A DNA stretch of 35,342 nucleotides. Source: Thermoplasmata archaeon (GTDB taxonomy: Archaea; Thermoplasmatota; Thermoplasmata; Lutacidiplasmatales; UBA184). The first letter of the stretch is position 1. Each line of letters starts with the position of its first letter. The DNA lies in NCBI GenBank assembly GCA_022749895.1, contig JAKIWS010000016.1:1-35342 (forward strand). The letters are read 5' to 3'. A program made the position numbers and the translations under genes. Below are positions 1 to 8,205 of the stretch, in pieces. A model generated the notes under the pieces. It did no database searches, had not been told where the DNA came from, and worked only from the letters and a program-made list of their open reading frames with translations.

Positions 1-1
1 A

Positions 2-838
2 TCGAAGGACGGCTTCCAGTTGGAAGTCGACGTCCGCATGGTCATCCGGATCCTCCCCGAGAACGCGGCGTTCATCATCGCCCGGTTCGGCTCGGTGTTC
101 AACCTGATCCAGCAGATCGTCCACCCGCTCATCGATTCGTCGTTCCGGAACAACGCGGGCGAGAAGAAGGCCCTGGAGTTCGTCCAGAGCCGCTCGCAGC
201 TCCAGCAGGAGGCGCTCGAGAAGGCGCGGACCGAGTTCGCCAAGTACATGGTCGAGGCGCAGAACCTCCTCATCTCCTACATCGCGGTCGACGCGTCGCT
301 CCTCGCGACCCAGACTCAGAAGGAGATCGCCATGCAGCAGCAGGCGCAGTACCAGCAGCAGGCGCTCGCGGAGGAGCAGCGCATCGCCGTGCAGGAGAAG
401 ACAGCGCGGGCGAACCTGCAGCCGCAGGTCGTGACGGCGGTCCTCCAGGTCGAGATCAACGAGAACGAGGCGAAGGCGCTCGTCAAGCAGGCGGAGGGAA
501 TCCGGGACTCCACCCGGATCAAGGCCGACGGCGATGCGGCCGCGGTTCGCACCGTCGGTCAAGCGCAGGCCGACGCGTACAACGCGCAAGCGACCGTGAT
601 CGGGGCCGACCGGGTGGCCCTCGTCAAGATCATGCAAGAGGTGAGCTCCGGCAACATTCGGATCACGCCCGACACGCTCGTCACCGCCGGCGCCGACTCT
701 GGTGGGGCCAACACGATGTTCACGGCCTACCTCGCCACCCTTCTGGCGCGGCAGGGCGGCAGTGCCGACGCGGCGTCCAAGGACGGAGGCGGTTCGGCGG
801 CCCCGTCGTCCAAGAAGACACCTGACCGCTCGAGCTGA
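2..838 (+). CDS. SPFH/band-7 domain protein, C-terminal part (5' end outside the window)
   Basis: The frame is open from base 2 to a TGA at 836-838, so the start lies upstream of the window. The visible 278 residues begin in the distal part of a band-7/SPFH fold, pass through a long Ala/Gln/Glu-rich helical stretch (many Q, E, K and R with heptad-like spacing, as in stomatin/flotillin relatives) and end in a Gly/Ser/Lys-rich tail. SPFH proteins oligomerise on membranes and scaffold microdomains or proteases. No membrane anchor is visible because the N terminus is missing. It differs from the second SPFH gene at 24802-25947, which carries zinc ribbons instead of a long coil. The family is fairly sure; the precise function is unknown. 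Confidence 0.8.
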   Translation, partial: SKDGFQLEVDVRMVIRILPENAAFIIARFGSVFNLIQQIVHPLIDSSFRNNAGEKKALEFVQSRSQLQQEALEKARTEFAKYMVEAQNLLISYIAVDASLLATQTQKEIAMQQQAQYQQQALAEEQRIAVQEKTARANLQPQVVTAVLQVEINENEAKALVKQAEGIRDSTRIKADGDAAAVRTVGQAQADAYNAQATVIGADRVALVKIMQEVSSGNIRITPDTLVTAGADSGGANTMFTAYLATLLARQGGSADAASKDGGGSAAPSSKKTPDRSS

Positions 839-888
839 CCCCAGCGTTCGACTCCTCGGCCCTCCGAGCTGGGGGTGGCGGGGGGCCT

Positions 889-1281
889 CTACATCACTCG
901 AGGGCGCTCGGTATCTTTGTGCTCCGGCTCCACGAACTCAAGGCGGTTGCCGAAAGGGTCTTTCGCGTAGAATCGCCGGAATCCGGGAAGGGGAAGGTCC
1001 TCGACGATCGTCACGCCATGTCGCTCGAGCCGTGCGCGGAGCTCGGCCAAGCCTTCGACGTGCAGCGCCACATGCGGTCGCTCCATTGCGTGAAACTCCG
1101 GTTCGATGCCGAGATGCACCTGGTGCGCGCCCGTTCGGAACCACAACCCACCCCGCACGGCCAGGTGCGGGGGCTTGGGGATCTCTTCGAATCCGAGTGC
1201 GGTCGTGTAGAATTCCCGAGCCTGCTCCTCGGAGCCGGGAGGAATCCCCATCTGAACATGGTGGAACCCGACGAATCGCAC
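889..1281 (-). CDS. VOC (glyoxalase/bleomycin-resistance/dioxygenase) family protein
   Basis: The 130-residue product has the size of a single VOC unit with two beta-alpha-beta-beta-beta modules. It opens with a strand containing His7/His8, has an extended central region with His53, His56 and His70, and ends in the family-typical DPFGNRLEFVEP stretch whose Glu (about residue 115) is normally a metal ligand. VOC proteins bind a divalent metal and act as lyases, isomerases, dioxygenases or drug-binding proteins; the substrate cannot be told from sequence. The start is GTG at 1281; no convincing TATA box or Shine-Dalgarno sequence marks it. It is convergent with the SPFH gene that ends 50 bases away. 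Confidence 0.8.
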   Translation of the reverse strand: MRFVGFHHVQMGIPPGSEEQAREFYTTALGFEEIPKPPHLAVRGGLWFRTGAHQVHLGIEPEFHAMERPHVALHVEGLAELRARLERHGVTIVEDLPLPGFRRFYAKDPFGNRLEFVEPEHKDTERPRVM

Positions 1282-1419
1282 GTCGCGGGTTACGTTGCGC
1301 GCCTCCTTGACGTTGGGCCGTGCCGGCCCCTCCGGATGAGGGACCCAACTAGAGGACGCCCGACAATGCTCGACACCCCGCGCAGTCTGCGGCAGGCTGG
1401 TAACTCTTTGGGCGGGGCA

Positions 1420-1492
1420 AGCCGCTAGAGAGGATCGAACTCCCGACCTGCTGATTACAAATCAGCCGCTCTACCGACTGAGCTATAGCGGC
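1420..1492 (-). tRNA. tRNA-Thr (anticodon TGT)
   Basis: Read on the minus strand from 1492, the cloverleaf is complete. The acceptor stem GCCGCTA/TAGCGGC has 7 pairs. The D arm is GCTC/GAGC, the anticodon stem GCTGA/TCAGC with loop TTTGTAA (anticodon TGT, reading ACA), and the T arm GGGAG/CTCTC with loop TTCGATC and one G-U pair. The length is 73 nt with discriminator U, as is common for archaeal tRNA-Thr. CCA is not encoded, and there is no intron. Confidence 0.95.
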
Positions 1493-1792
1493 ATCCGCCG
1501 AAATCAGATTCCCGCCGCTCTGATAGGAGCTTTTCGGCCCATGCCGTCTCCGAACGCCTGCCAGAGAGGCGCCTTCTCCGTGGAGGGCGCGCGGTCGATG
1601 GGGACCGCGATGGGCGCGCGAGAAGATCGCGAGGCGAGCCGGAGCAGGAAGTGCGAAGAATCCTTTATGGATGCGGCACGTTCGGGTTTGATCGACAGGC
1701 GGCGGTCGCGTCAGGGCGTTGAGGAGACCGAGACAGGCGGTTAAAGCTCGATTCCGGTCCGTCGATTATCTGCGAGAACCGAGGGATTGCTC
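1493..1792. other. Intergenic region without a convincing gene
   Basis: About 300 bases lie between the tRNA-Thr 5' end and the reductase start. A small plus-strand open frame (1541-1744, 67 codons) has no recognisable domain, is rich in Arg and Glu, and its codon use looks like chance. An element such as CCTATCAG on the minus strand (about 1520-1527) may serve the tRNA, and the TATA element at 1764-1770 serves the downstream gene. Nothing else was recognised. Confidence 0.5.
1764..1770 (+). promoter_or_regulatory. TATA-like element for the RibD/DHFR-type gene
   Basis: GATTATC is centred about 26 bases before the ATG at 1793. That is the spacing expected if transcription starts at or next to the start codon (leaderless mRNA). 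It supports ATG 1793 over the TTG two codons upstream. Confidence 0.45.
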
Positions 1793-2404
1793 ATGGCGAG
1801 AGCTGTAGTTGCAAACATGATCCTCACACTCGACGGCGTCGCAAAATTGGACGCGGTCCATGGGGCAATCATGGAGCTGATAGATGACCAGGTCGAGGGA
1901 CACTTCACCTCGAAGATCGCCGATGAAGATGCGATGCTCCTGGGACGGAAGACCTACGAGGAGTGGCTCCACTTTTGGCCCGATTCGGAAATCGAGCCCT
2001 TTGCGAGCCACATCAACGGGGTTCCGAAGTACGTTGTATCAAGGACCTTGAAGTCGGTCACTTGGCCTACGAAAGGTAGGGCGCACCTCCTTAGCGGCGA
2101 TCTTCGAGACGGCGTCTTAGCCCTCAAGAATCAGCCCGGCAGAAGCATTGGAGTCCACGGAAGCCCCACGCTAGTCGGGTCTTTGATCAAGGCGAACATA
2201 CTCGACCTCTTGCGACTCGCCGTCTTCCCCGTCGTTGCGGGGAGGGGCGCGCGCCTATTCGAGGAGGGCTTCCCACCCGAACGCTTTCAACTAGTCGATT
2301 CGTTGACGAGCAAGAGCGGAGTGGCCGTCCTTACGTACAAGCCCCTCGGACGGCTCGAGCGCGCTGAGGGCAGCGACTCTTCCGAAAAGGCGTTGGACAT
2401 CTAA
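1793..2404 (+). CDS. RibD C-terminal/dihydrofolate-reductase-like oxidoreductase
   Basis: The 203-residue protein fits the YyaP/YwjB-like branch of the RibD C-terminal/DHFR fold. It has an N-terminal strand with a TLDG motif near residue 15, a central LLGRKTYEEW block (typical NADPH-site signature of the fold), a VSRTL strand and a GSPTLV turn before the last conserved block RLAVFPVVAGRGARLFEEG. Such proteins are usually NADPH-dependent reductases of unknown substrate; true folate or riboflavin function should not be assumed. Base composition is clearly less GC-rich than the neighbours, with frequent A/T third positions, which suggests recent acquisition. It stands alone between tRNA-Thr and a convergent zinc-ribbon gene. 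Confidence 0.8.
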   Translation: MARAVVANMILTLDGVAKLDAVHGAIMELIDDQVEGHFTSKIADEDAMLLGRKTYEEWLHFWPDSEIEPFASHINGVPKYVVSRTLKSVTWPTKGRAHLLSGDLRDGVLALKNQPGRSIGVHGSPTLVGSLIKANILDLLRLAVFPVVAGRGARLFEEGFPPERFQLVDSLTSKSGVAVLTYKPLGRLERAEGSDSSEKALDI

Positions 2405-2502
2405 CGCGGGTTCAGGACGTAAGGAGCGGGTAACTCGCATTGGACCCCTAGCTTGCGAGCAGGTCAAGGAACGGCGCCATCCGTCAGAGGAAGTCGCGGT
2501 TC

Positions 2503-2724
2503 CTAGAACCCTCGCTGAGTCTTTGTGCCCAACAGGTGCATCCCCGATGACGGTCCACCGCCAAGCACGGCTCCGCACCATCCGCAATAGATGACCGAAT
2601 AGACGGAGCCGATCGAGATTCCCTGGTAGAGGACATCATTCTTCGGATCCAGGATGTGCTTGCAGTGTGGGCAGAACGGCCGCGGTGCGTCACCCGGACT
2701 CGGCGGCTGGTCGCTGGAGGCCAT
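2503..2724 (-). CDS. Small zinc-ribbon protein
   Basis: The 73-residue product has two CxxC knuckles, CPHC (Cys18, Cys21) and CGWC (Cys47, Cys50), separated by 25 residues: a compact zinc ribbon with little else. Pro-rich residues precede the first knuckle. The start is ATG at 2724; a weak AT-rich element on the minus strand (about 2750-2757) lies about 29 bases upstream. The function is unknown; small zinc ribbons like this are common in archaea and often bind nucleic acids or proteins. It is convergent with the reductase gene, and both sit in a GC-poorer stretch. Confidence 0.6.
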   Translation of the reverse strand: MASSDQPPSPGDAPRPFCPHCKHILDPKNDVLYQGISIGSVYSVIYCGWCGAVLGGGPSSGMHLLGTKTQRGF

Positions 2725-2985
2725 TCAAGTCCCACCAGGATGAATTCCCAACTACAAGAAGGGCGCACGCGATCGACGACGGCCCGGGTCTAACGCCCGA
2801 CTCTAAAGCCCGCCGGGACGAACGCGAGGGGGCCCGTGTACGTCGAGCCCCGGTCACCGCGCGCCTTCATGAACCATGGAGAAACCCGTCGCCCCACCAT
2901 TCCGTCCCCTCGGATGGGGGCTTGTCGCCGTCGTGTTCGGAGTGAGTTCGGGTCCGGCCGTGCCGAGCGTGGCAAGCCTCCCCGA

Positions 2986-4155
2986 CTACGGGGCGACGAC
3001 GCGTTCGATCCGGGGCTCGCGCACGGGGGGCGGGGGGGCCGCCTCCAGGGCCTGCACGTCGCCGTGTCCGAGACCGATTTGGGCGATGTCCCGCGCATAG
3101 GCTGTCGTGCGGTCGATCGACTGAAGGATGAGTCCTAGCGAAGTGAGGGCGGCCGCCGGTAGCGCGGACGGAACCGCCGGGGTCAAGAAGCGACCGGCGA
3201 GGGCGCCGTGCGTCGCCTCGAGCGCCGTAGCCCCATCGAGCACCTCGTTCGCCGTCGTAGCGTCGGGGTGCTCGGCGACGTTGAAGGCGGATCGAAGGTG
3301 ATCGAGCACCTGTCGGTGGTAACCCGAGAGCGCGCGGAGGGTCGTCGCCGGGATGGACGAATCCCGCAGGTGGGCACCGTTGTCCGCGAGGATCACGGCG
3401 TGGTCGGCGATGCGCTCGAGGCACCGCGTCAAGAGGAACACCGGCAAGGGCCCTTCGAACGGGCCGCCGAGCGACGCCCCGCCGGGATCGTCCCGCAGGC
3501 GGAGCGCGAGCGTGCGCTCGATGAGCCAGGCGTACCGGTCGACCTCGTCGTCACGCGACTCCATCGCTTCGTCGGAGCGCGCCGTGCCGGATTGCCATGT
3601 CTTGGCCGCGTCGTCGTGCATTTCGACGACCACCTGGAACATCCGACGAAGGAGGACCGGAATCCCGAGATTCGCGCCGTTCGACACATCGCGAAGGACA
3701 AGGTTCTCGCGGTCCTCGAAGACGATCTGCGGGTGGACGGTGCGTCGCTGGAACGTCCGAACCGTTGTTCGAGTGGTGGCCGCGAGACCGCCGTCCTGAT
3801 GCACGACGAACTCCTCCGCTCCGCGGAGGTACGCGCCCACGAGGCGGCGGAAGAGATGCTCGGGAGGCGGGCCGGTGTCGACGTCGATCTGGGCTCGCAC
3901 GCGGGCGTCGGCTCCCGACGGCGAACGAATGACGATCGCCCCGTTCGAGATCAGTTTCACGACCACGGGGCTGCCCACGCCCAGGTCCCGCTCGCTCACC
4001 CAGTTACGTGGGAGCGAAACGCCCACGGTCACGGCGCCCATGCGCTGGAGGCGACGGACCGAACCGGAACCGGTGTCATTGTTCGCGAGCGGCAGAATCT
4101 CCAATTGGCGCCCGGCCCCGGCGCGCGGGGCCCCGAATGCGTTGAACTGGCTCAT
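2986..4155 (-). CDS. AbrB-domain/PhoU fusion regulator (archaeal phosphate-uptake-type regulator)
   Basis: The 389-residue protein combines a SpoVT/AbrB-like DNA-binding segment (about residues 32-78, with the typical VSLPRNWV turn followed by a GSPVVV strand) with two PhoU-like helical bundles (about 100-370). The latter contain the acidic E/DxxxD metal-binding type helices, for example in ERIADHAV. The fusion is typical of archaea, where PhoU modules are thought to couple Pst-type phosphate transport to transcription. No transporter genes are next to it here. The ATG at 4155 lies about 29 bases from a strong TATA box on the same strand, so the mRNA is probably leaderless. The C terminus is Pro-rich. 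It is divergent from urocanate hydratase. Confidence 0.88.
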   Translation of the reverse strand: MSQFNAFGAPRAGAGRQLEILPLANNDTGSGSVRRLQRMGAVTVGVSLPRNWVSERDLGVGSPVVVKLISNGAIVIRSPSGADARVRAQIDVDTGPPPEHLFRRLVGAYLRGAEEFVVHQDGGLAATTRTTVRTFQRRTVHPQIVFEDRENLVLRDVSNGANLGIPVLLRRMFQVVVEMHDDAAKTWQSGTARSDEAMESRDDEVDRYAWLIERTLALRLRDDPGGASLGGPFEGPLPVFLLTRCLERIADHAVILADNGAHLRDSSIPATTLRALSGYHRQVLDHLRSAFNVAEHPDATTANEVLDGATALEATHGALAGRFLTPAVPSALPAAALTSLGLILQSIDRTTAYARDIAQIGLGHGDVQALEAAPPPPVREPRIERVVAP

Positions 4156-4180
4156 CGAGGGAGACGACGGTCGGTGCGAA

Positions 4181-4188
4181 TATATAGG
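4181..4188 (-). promoter_or_regulatory. TATA box of the AbrB-PhoU gene
   Basis: On the minus strand this reads CCTATATA, an AT island in GC-rich DNA centred about 29 bases upstream of ATG 4155. It fits an archaeal TATA box for a leaderless transcript. Confidence 0.65.
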
Positions 4189-4210
4189 TTCTGAAATTAG
4201 AATATAGCTC

Positions 4211-4219
4211 GATATATAG
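4211..4219 (+). promoter_or_regulatory. TATA box of the urocanate hydratase gene
   Basis: GATATATAG on the plus strand lies 21 bases (centre) before the GTG at 4236. It forms a divergent promoter pair with the element at 4181-4188, the two boxes being about 30 bases apart. A shared regulator binding between them is possible but not shown. Confidence 0.6.
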
Positions 4220-4235
4220 TGGTCGGTAGCGCCCC

Positions 4236-5969
4236 GTGGACCTTCGGGGCGGGTGGCAGCTCCCGAGCAACGTTCTTACCTCGACTCTGGATTCGTTCAC
4301 CGTGTCGAGCGCCGTCGGGGGGCCACGCCCGGTACGAGCTCCGCGGGGCCGGGAGCTCTCCTGCCGGGGTTGGGGTCAAGAGGCGGCGCTCCGTCTCCTG
4401 ATGAACAACCTCGACCCCGAGGTCGCTCGCGACCCGGACCACCTGGTGGTCTACGGCGGCCGGGGGAAGGCCGCCCGCAGCTGGGCCGCGTTCGACACGA
4501 TCGTGGGCGCACTGCGATCGCTGGCCGACGATGAGACGCTGCTCGTACAGTCCGGGAAAGCCGTCGGCGTCTTCGCCACACACCGCGACGCTCCGCGGGT
4601 CCTGATCGTGAACGCGATGGTGGTCCCGAAGTGGGCCACGGATGAGATCTTCTGGGAACTCGAGGCCCGGGGACTCACCATGTACGGGCAAATGACCGCC
4701 GGCAGCTGGATCTACATCGGGACCCAAGGGATCCTTCAGGGAACCTTCGAGACCCTGGCCGCGCTCGCGAGGGCCGAGTTCGGCGCCGATGATCTCGCCG
4801 GGAGGTGGTTCCTCTCCTCGGGTCTCGGCGAAATGGGAGGAGCGCAACCGCTGGCCACGACGATGCTCGGGGGAGTCGCCTTCATCGTCGACGTCGACCC
4901 GAGAGCCATTCGGCGACGGCTCGAGGGCAAGTACCTGGACGTGCAGGCGACCGACCTCGACGACGCTCTCGCGCGCGTTCGTCGGGCCACCGAGGAACGG
5001 CGGGCCCTCTCGGTGGGGCTTCTCGGAAACGCCGCCGACGTGTTCCCCGAGATCGGGCGCCGGAACATCGTGCCCGATATCGTTTCGGACCAGACCGCGG
5101 CCCACGACCTCATGGTCGGCTACATTCCGCAAGGGCACACCGTCGAGCAGGCCGCGCGCGCCCGGGCCCACGACCCGGCCGCGTATCGACATGAGGTCCA
5201 AACCTCGATCGCCGTGGAGGCCCGGGCGATTCTCGCCCTGCAGGAGGCCGGCGCGAAGGCGTTCGACTACGGCAACAACTTCCGGACGCAGGCTCGCGAA
5301 GCCGGGGTGGCGAAGGCCTTCGACATCCCCGGGTACGTTCCGCGGTACATCCGCCCGATGTTCGCCGTCGGGAGCGGGCCGTTCCGATGGGTGGCGTTGA
5401 GCGGCGACTCCGCCGACATCGCGCGGATCGACCGCCTGGTCCTCGAGGAGTTCGTCGGCGATGGCCACCTCGCTCGATGGATCCGACTCGCGTCGGAGCG
5501 GGTCAAGTTCCAAGGGCTTCCGGCGCGCATCTGCTACATGGGGTACGGGGACCGGGAGCGCTTCGGCCACCGGGTCAATGACCTGGTGGGATCCGGCGAG
5601 CTGACCGCCCCCATCGCCATCGGTCGGGACCACCACGACACCGGGAGCGTGGCGAGTCCGTATCGGGAGACAGAGGCGATGCGCGACGGCTCCGACGCGA
5701 TCGCCGATTGGCCGATCCTCAACGCGCTCCTCAACGTTGCCAGCGGAGCGACCTGGGTGAGCGTCCACCATGGCGGGGGGACCGGCATCGGAAACTCGAT
5801 CCACGCGGGCCTCGTCATCGTTGCCGACGGCACCGAGGAAGCCGACCGCCGGATCGGACGAACGTTGCACAACGACCCGGGGCTCGGCGTCGCGCGTCAT
5901 GCGGATGCGGGGTACCCGGCGTCGCTCGAATTGGCACGCCGGGCGAAGTTCCGGATTCCCGGCCCCTGA
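4236..5969 (+). CDS. hutU: Urocanate hydratase
   Basis: This enzyme converts urocanate to 4-imidazolone-5-propionate in histidine degradation, using tightly bound NAD+. The family signatures are clear throughout: NNLDPEVA and VVYGG near the N terminus, [16 protein letters not shown], the NAD-binding [10 protein letters not shown] (residues 196-205), [14 protein letters not shown], and QGLPARIC with the expected catalytic Cys433. The C-terminal HHGGG and HADAGY blocks are also present. At 577 codons it is slightly longer than the usual 550-560. Homology begins near residue 30, so the true start could be GTG 4302 instead of GTG 4236; the TATA position is nearer to the longer form. No other hut gene is in the window, so the rest of the pathway must lie elsewhere. 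Confidence 0.95.
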   Translation: MDLRGGWQLPSNVLTSTLDSFTVSSAVGGPRPVRAPRGRELSCRGWGQEAALRLLMNNLDPEVARDPDHLVVYGGRGKAARSWAAFDTIVGALRSLADDETLLVQSGKAVGVFATHRDAPRVLIVNAMVVPKWATDEIFWELEARGLTMYGQMTAGSWIYIGTQGILQGTFETLAALARAEFGADDLAGRWFLSSGLGEMGGAQPLATTMLGGVAFIVDVDPRAIRRRLEGKYLDVQATDLDDALARVRRATEERRALSVGLLGNAADVFPEIGRRNIVPDIVSDQTAAHDLMVGYIPQGHTVEQAARARAHDPAAYRHEVQTSIAVEARAILALQEAGAKAFDYGNNFRTQAREAGVAKAFDIPGYVPRYIRPMFAVGSGPFRWVALSGDSADIARIDRLVLEEFVGDGHLARWIRLASERVKFQGLPARICYMGYGDRERFGHRVNDLVGSGELTAPIAIGRDHHDTGSVASPYRETEAMRDGSDAIADWPILNALLNVASGATWVSVHHGGGTGIGNSIHAGLVIVADGTEEADRRIGRTLHNDPGLGVARHADAGYPASLELARRAKFRIPGP

Positions 5970-6117
5970 CCTGCGGTTTCTCCAAAAGCCGGCCCCGATT
6001 GCGACGGCCTAGCAAGGCGTCCAATCCAACGGCCGCCGAACGGAACATCCGTTGATATGGGCGCCGGCAGGTCGAAACGCCGACGGGACACCCGTCGGAA
6101 CGAGGTCGGATACAACG

Positions 6118-7566
6118 ATGAAGCGAACCGGACGAACGATGCGCTCCCTGACGGCCGCGGTGGCGGCGCTGATGATGGTGTTCATCATCCCGGCGCTCGC
6201 GCTGCCCGCCGCAGCGGCCCCGGTCACCACGGCGGGCAGCCCCGTCGCGTCGACCCAGTGGGCCTACGGGGCCGAGAAGTGGGTGAACGTGACGATCACA
6301 CTACCGAACGCGACCTACAGCGCCCAGGCGTTCTTCGGCTGGCACGTGATATTCACCGCGACGAACACGTCGGCCACGACCGTCGAGCTCGAAGCCCAAC
6401 GCGCCATGCTCGCCACGTACCAGGCTACGATCTGCTCGCCGAACTGCGTCCACCCGACGCTCCAGGGGAACCTGAGCGTCCGGGGATGGGAGAAGAACGC
6501 GGCGTTCGTCAACCTCACCTCGACCGCGGTGGTCTACGAGAACGGCACGCCGGCCGCAGCGCTCGGGATCATCAACGCCTCCGCGCAGACCATCGGGAAT
6601 CTGACGGAATCGATGGCGGTGACCGCCACGACGCATAACCTGACGCGGAGCGCCTCCGCGGCCCTCGCGGTCGCCGGGCACGCCCAGGCCTCGATCGCGT
6701 TTGTGCCGCCCCTCGGGCTCGTCCCGTGGAACCTCTCGAAGAACCTGACCTGGAACTCGACCAGCGCCTTTACCGCCCAGGGCTCCTGGGCGCTCGACTT
6801 CAGTTGGGCGCGGGTCTCGTTCCTCGGGGTCCACACGAACGGATTCGGGAACCCGAGCGGCGCGGTCAACGCGAGCGGCACGGTGGCCGTTCTGGGCAAG
6901 GACCTGGGTTCGATCACCTTGGACAACGGGAAGACCGTGCCGGTGATCGCCCTACTCATCGAGGGCCCGTTTGACGCGGTCGATGGCGTCATCCTGATCC
7001 CCCACGACTTCGACCTGTTCGGTGGCGGCGCGCACGTCTACGGCCACGCGGCGCTCGGTTCGGAGATGATCGCGACGTCCAACCTCGACGTCTCGGTCGA
7101 CGCCCTCCACCACCGCGCGGTGTTCGCGGCGGCCGCGACGACCGACGGTCCGCATGATGCCAGCCTGATGGGCGCGACGTCCGGAAGTGCGGGTCTCGGG
7201 CCGGCGGCGGCCCCGACCGGACCGACCCCCTCGCAATTTCAGGCGCAGCCGGAGAACGTGCCGACGGCCCAGCACGCCTCGAGCTGCCTCGTGGGCGGCT
7301 GCGGCGGTTCGACCGCCGGGGCCTCCAGCGTGCTGGCCTTCGCGCTGGTCATCGGCCTGGTCATCGCCGCGGTCGTCGGGACCGTCGCGGTGATCGAGTA
7401 CCGCGTCTGGCGTCTACGCCACGGGACTCTCGCGGCGAAGCCGGGGACCACCGGCCCGCTCCGGGAGCTTGGACCGATGCCCCCCTCCGGAGTGTACGCC
7501 TCGGCGCCGACCCCACCGAACGCCCCCTATCCGGGCGAGCCCCCTCGGCCGCCGATGGCGCCCTAA
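6118..7566 (+). CDS. Secreted, C-terminally membrane-anchored surface protein of unknown function
   Basis: The 482-residue product starts with a signal peptide (Lys/Arg-rich first ten residues, then a hydrophobic core and an Ala-Ala-Ala-Ala-Pro region near residue 38). It continues as a long Ser/Thr/Asn-rich ectodomain with many N-x-S/T glycosylation sequons. A single transmembrane helix lies near residues 400-428, followed by a basic stop-transfer and a Pro-rich cytoplasmic tail of about 50 residues. Two short Cys pairs (CSPNC, and CLVGGC just before the membrane) may form disulfides. No known domain was recognised. ATG 6118 was chosen over the in-frame TTG at 6052 because it puts the signal peptide at the N terminus and a GAGGT lies 11 bases upstream. 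It is convergent with the NUDIX gene. Confidence 0.8.
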   Translation: MKRTGRTMRSLTAAVAALMMVFIIPALALPAAAAPVTTAGSPVASTQWAYGAEKWVNVTITLPNATYSAQAFFGWHVIFTATNTSATTVELEAQRAMLATYQATICSPNCVHPTLQGNLSVRGWEKNAAFVNLTSTAVVYENGTPAAALGIINASAQTIGNLTESMAVTATTHNLTRSASAALAVAGHAQASIAFVPPLGLVPWNLSKNLTWNSTSAFTAQGSWALDFSWARVSFLGVHTNGFGNPSGAVNASGTVAVLGKDLGSITLDNGKTVPVIALLIEGPFDAVDGVILIPHDFDLFGGGAHVYGHAALGSEMIATSNLDVSVDALHHRAVFAAAATTDGPHDASLMGATSGSAGLGPAAAPTGPTPSQFQAQPENVPTAQHASSCLVGGCGGSTAGASSVLAFALVIGLVIAAVVGTVAVIEYRVWRLRHGTLAAKPGTTGPLRELGPMPPSGVYASAPTPPNAPYPGEPPRPPMAP

Positions 7567-7600
7567 CGGGGGAGCGGCGGCCCTCGTAGAGGGGCCGAGA

Positions 7601-8119
7601 TCAACCCCTTCCCTTTCGTTTTGCAACCACCCGAGAGCGACGACGCCCAGGTCCGCGCGCCCCGTGTCGAGAGCGAAGCCGGGCGCGCGCGGCCACGATC
7701 ATCTCCCGGTCGGTGTCGTACGCGACCCGAGCGAGTGCGACGGGTGCCGAAAACCAATCCGCGCGGTCGAACAACGGTTCCAGGCGAAGCTCGACCTGAT
7801 CGGTGAAGGCGAGAAAGTACACCGTCGTCTTGACGACGTTGCATCCGGTCCGGGGGCGGAAGAACCGGTACGCCACCTGACCCAGCTCGTCCTCGAGGAC
7901 GAACGAGGTCAATCCGGTCTCCTCGGCCACCTCACGCTGCGCCGTTCGCCGGAGACTCTCCCCTTGTTCTACGTGCCCCTTGGGGAAGCACCAGCGGTCC
8001 TCCTCGCTTTGGTGGAGGAGCAGGATGCGTCCGGTCCCGCGGAGAACGACCACCGCCCCCGCTGCGAGCTCCGCGGTTACCGGTCGATCCGGTCGAAACG
8101 CCCGAACCGTGCGACGCAC
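7601..8119 (-). CDS. NUDIX hydrolase
   Basis: A complete Nudix box spans residues 48-70 (G48-x5-E54-x7-R62-E63-V64-x-E66-E67-x-G69-L70), which binds the catalytic Mg2+ in hydrolases of nucleoside diphosphate-X substrates. The preceding FPKGHVE and the AAGAVVV strand fit small housekeeping members of the diadenosine polyphosphate/MutT type. The C terminus is a basic Arg-rich tail of about 30 residues that may contact nucleic acid. The product is 172 residues with a GTG start. The substrate cannot be assigned. The gene is convergent with the surface-protein gene (34 bases apart) and divergent from the acyl-CoA ligase. Confidence 0.9.
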   Translation of the reverse strand: MRRTVRAFRPDRPVTAELAAGAVVVLRGTGRILLLHQSEEDRWCFPKGHVEQGESLRRTAQREVAEETGLTSFVLEDELGQVAYRFFRPRTGCNVVKTTVYFLAFTDQVELRLEPLFDRADWFSAPVALARVAYDTDREMIVAARARLRSRHGARGPGRRRSRVVAKRKGRG

Positions 8120-8205
8120 GCACGTCCACCGCGACCGAGGGTATGACTCCTCGTGGGGCTCGCCGCCGCCTCGGGGAAGGAACGACCCTTACCCACCCGA
8201 ACGTT

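Noticed and set aside
1310-1347. Inverted repeat GTTGGG...CCCAAC between the VOC gene and tRNA-Thr
   Set aside because: The inner arms do not pair well and no T-run follows; too weak for a terminator or ncRNA call.
1541-1744. 67-codon plus-strand open frame between tRNA-Thr and the reductase
   Set aside because: No motif, no promoter at a useful distance, and atypical composition; considered chance.
1420-2724. Integrated element at tRNA-Thr
   Set aside because: No integrase, no repeated tRNA 3' end, and the GC-poor stretch is on the 5' side of the tRNA.
2725-2985. Possible small gene between the zinc-ribbon and AbrB-PhoU genes
   Set aside because: Open frames here (for example from 2876 on the plus strand) run into the PhoU gene antisense and show no domain.
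4197-5900. 567-codon minus-strand open frame opposite hutU
   Set aside because: Antisense shadow of a certain enzyme gene; no recognisable fold.
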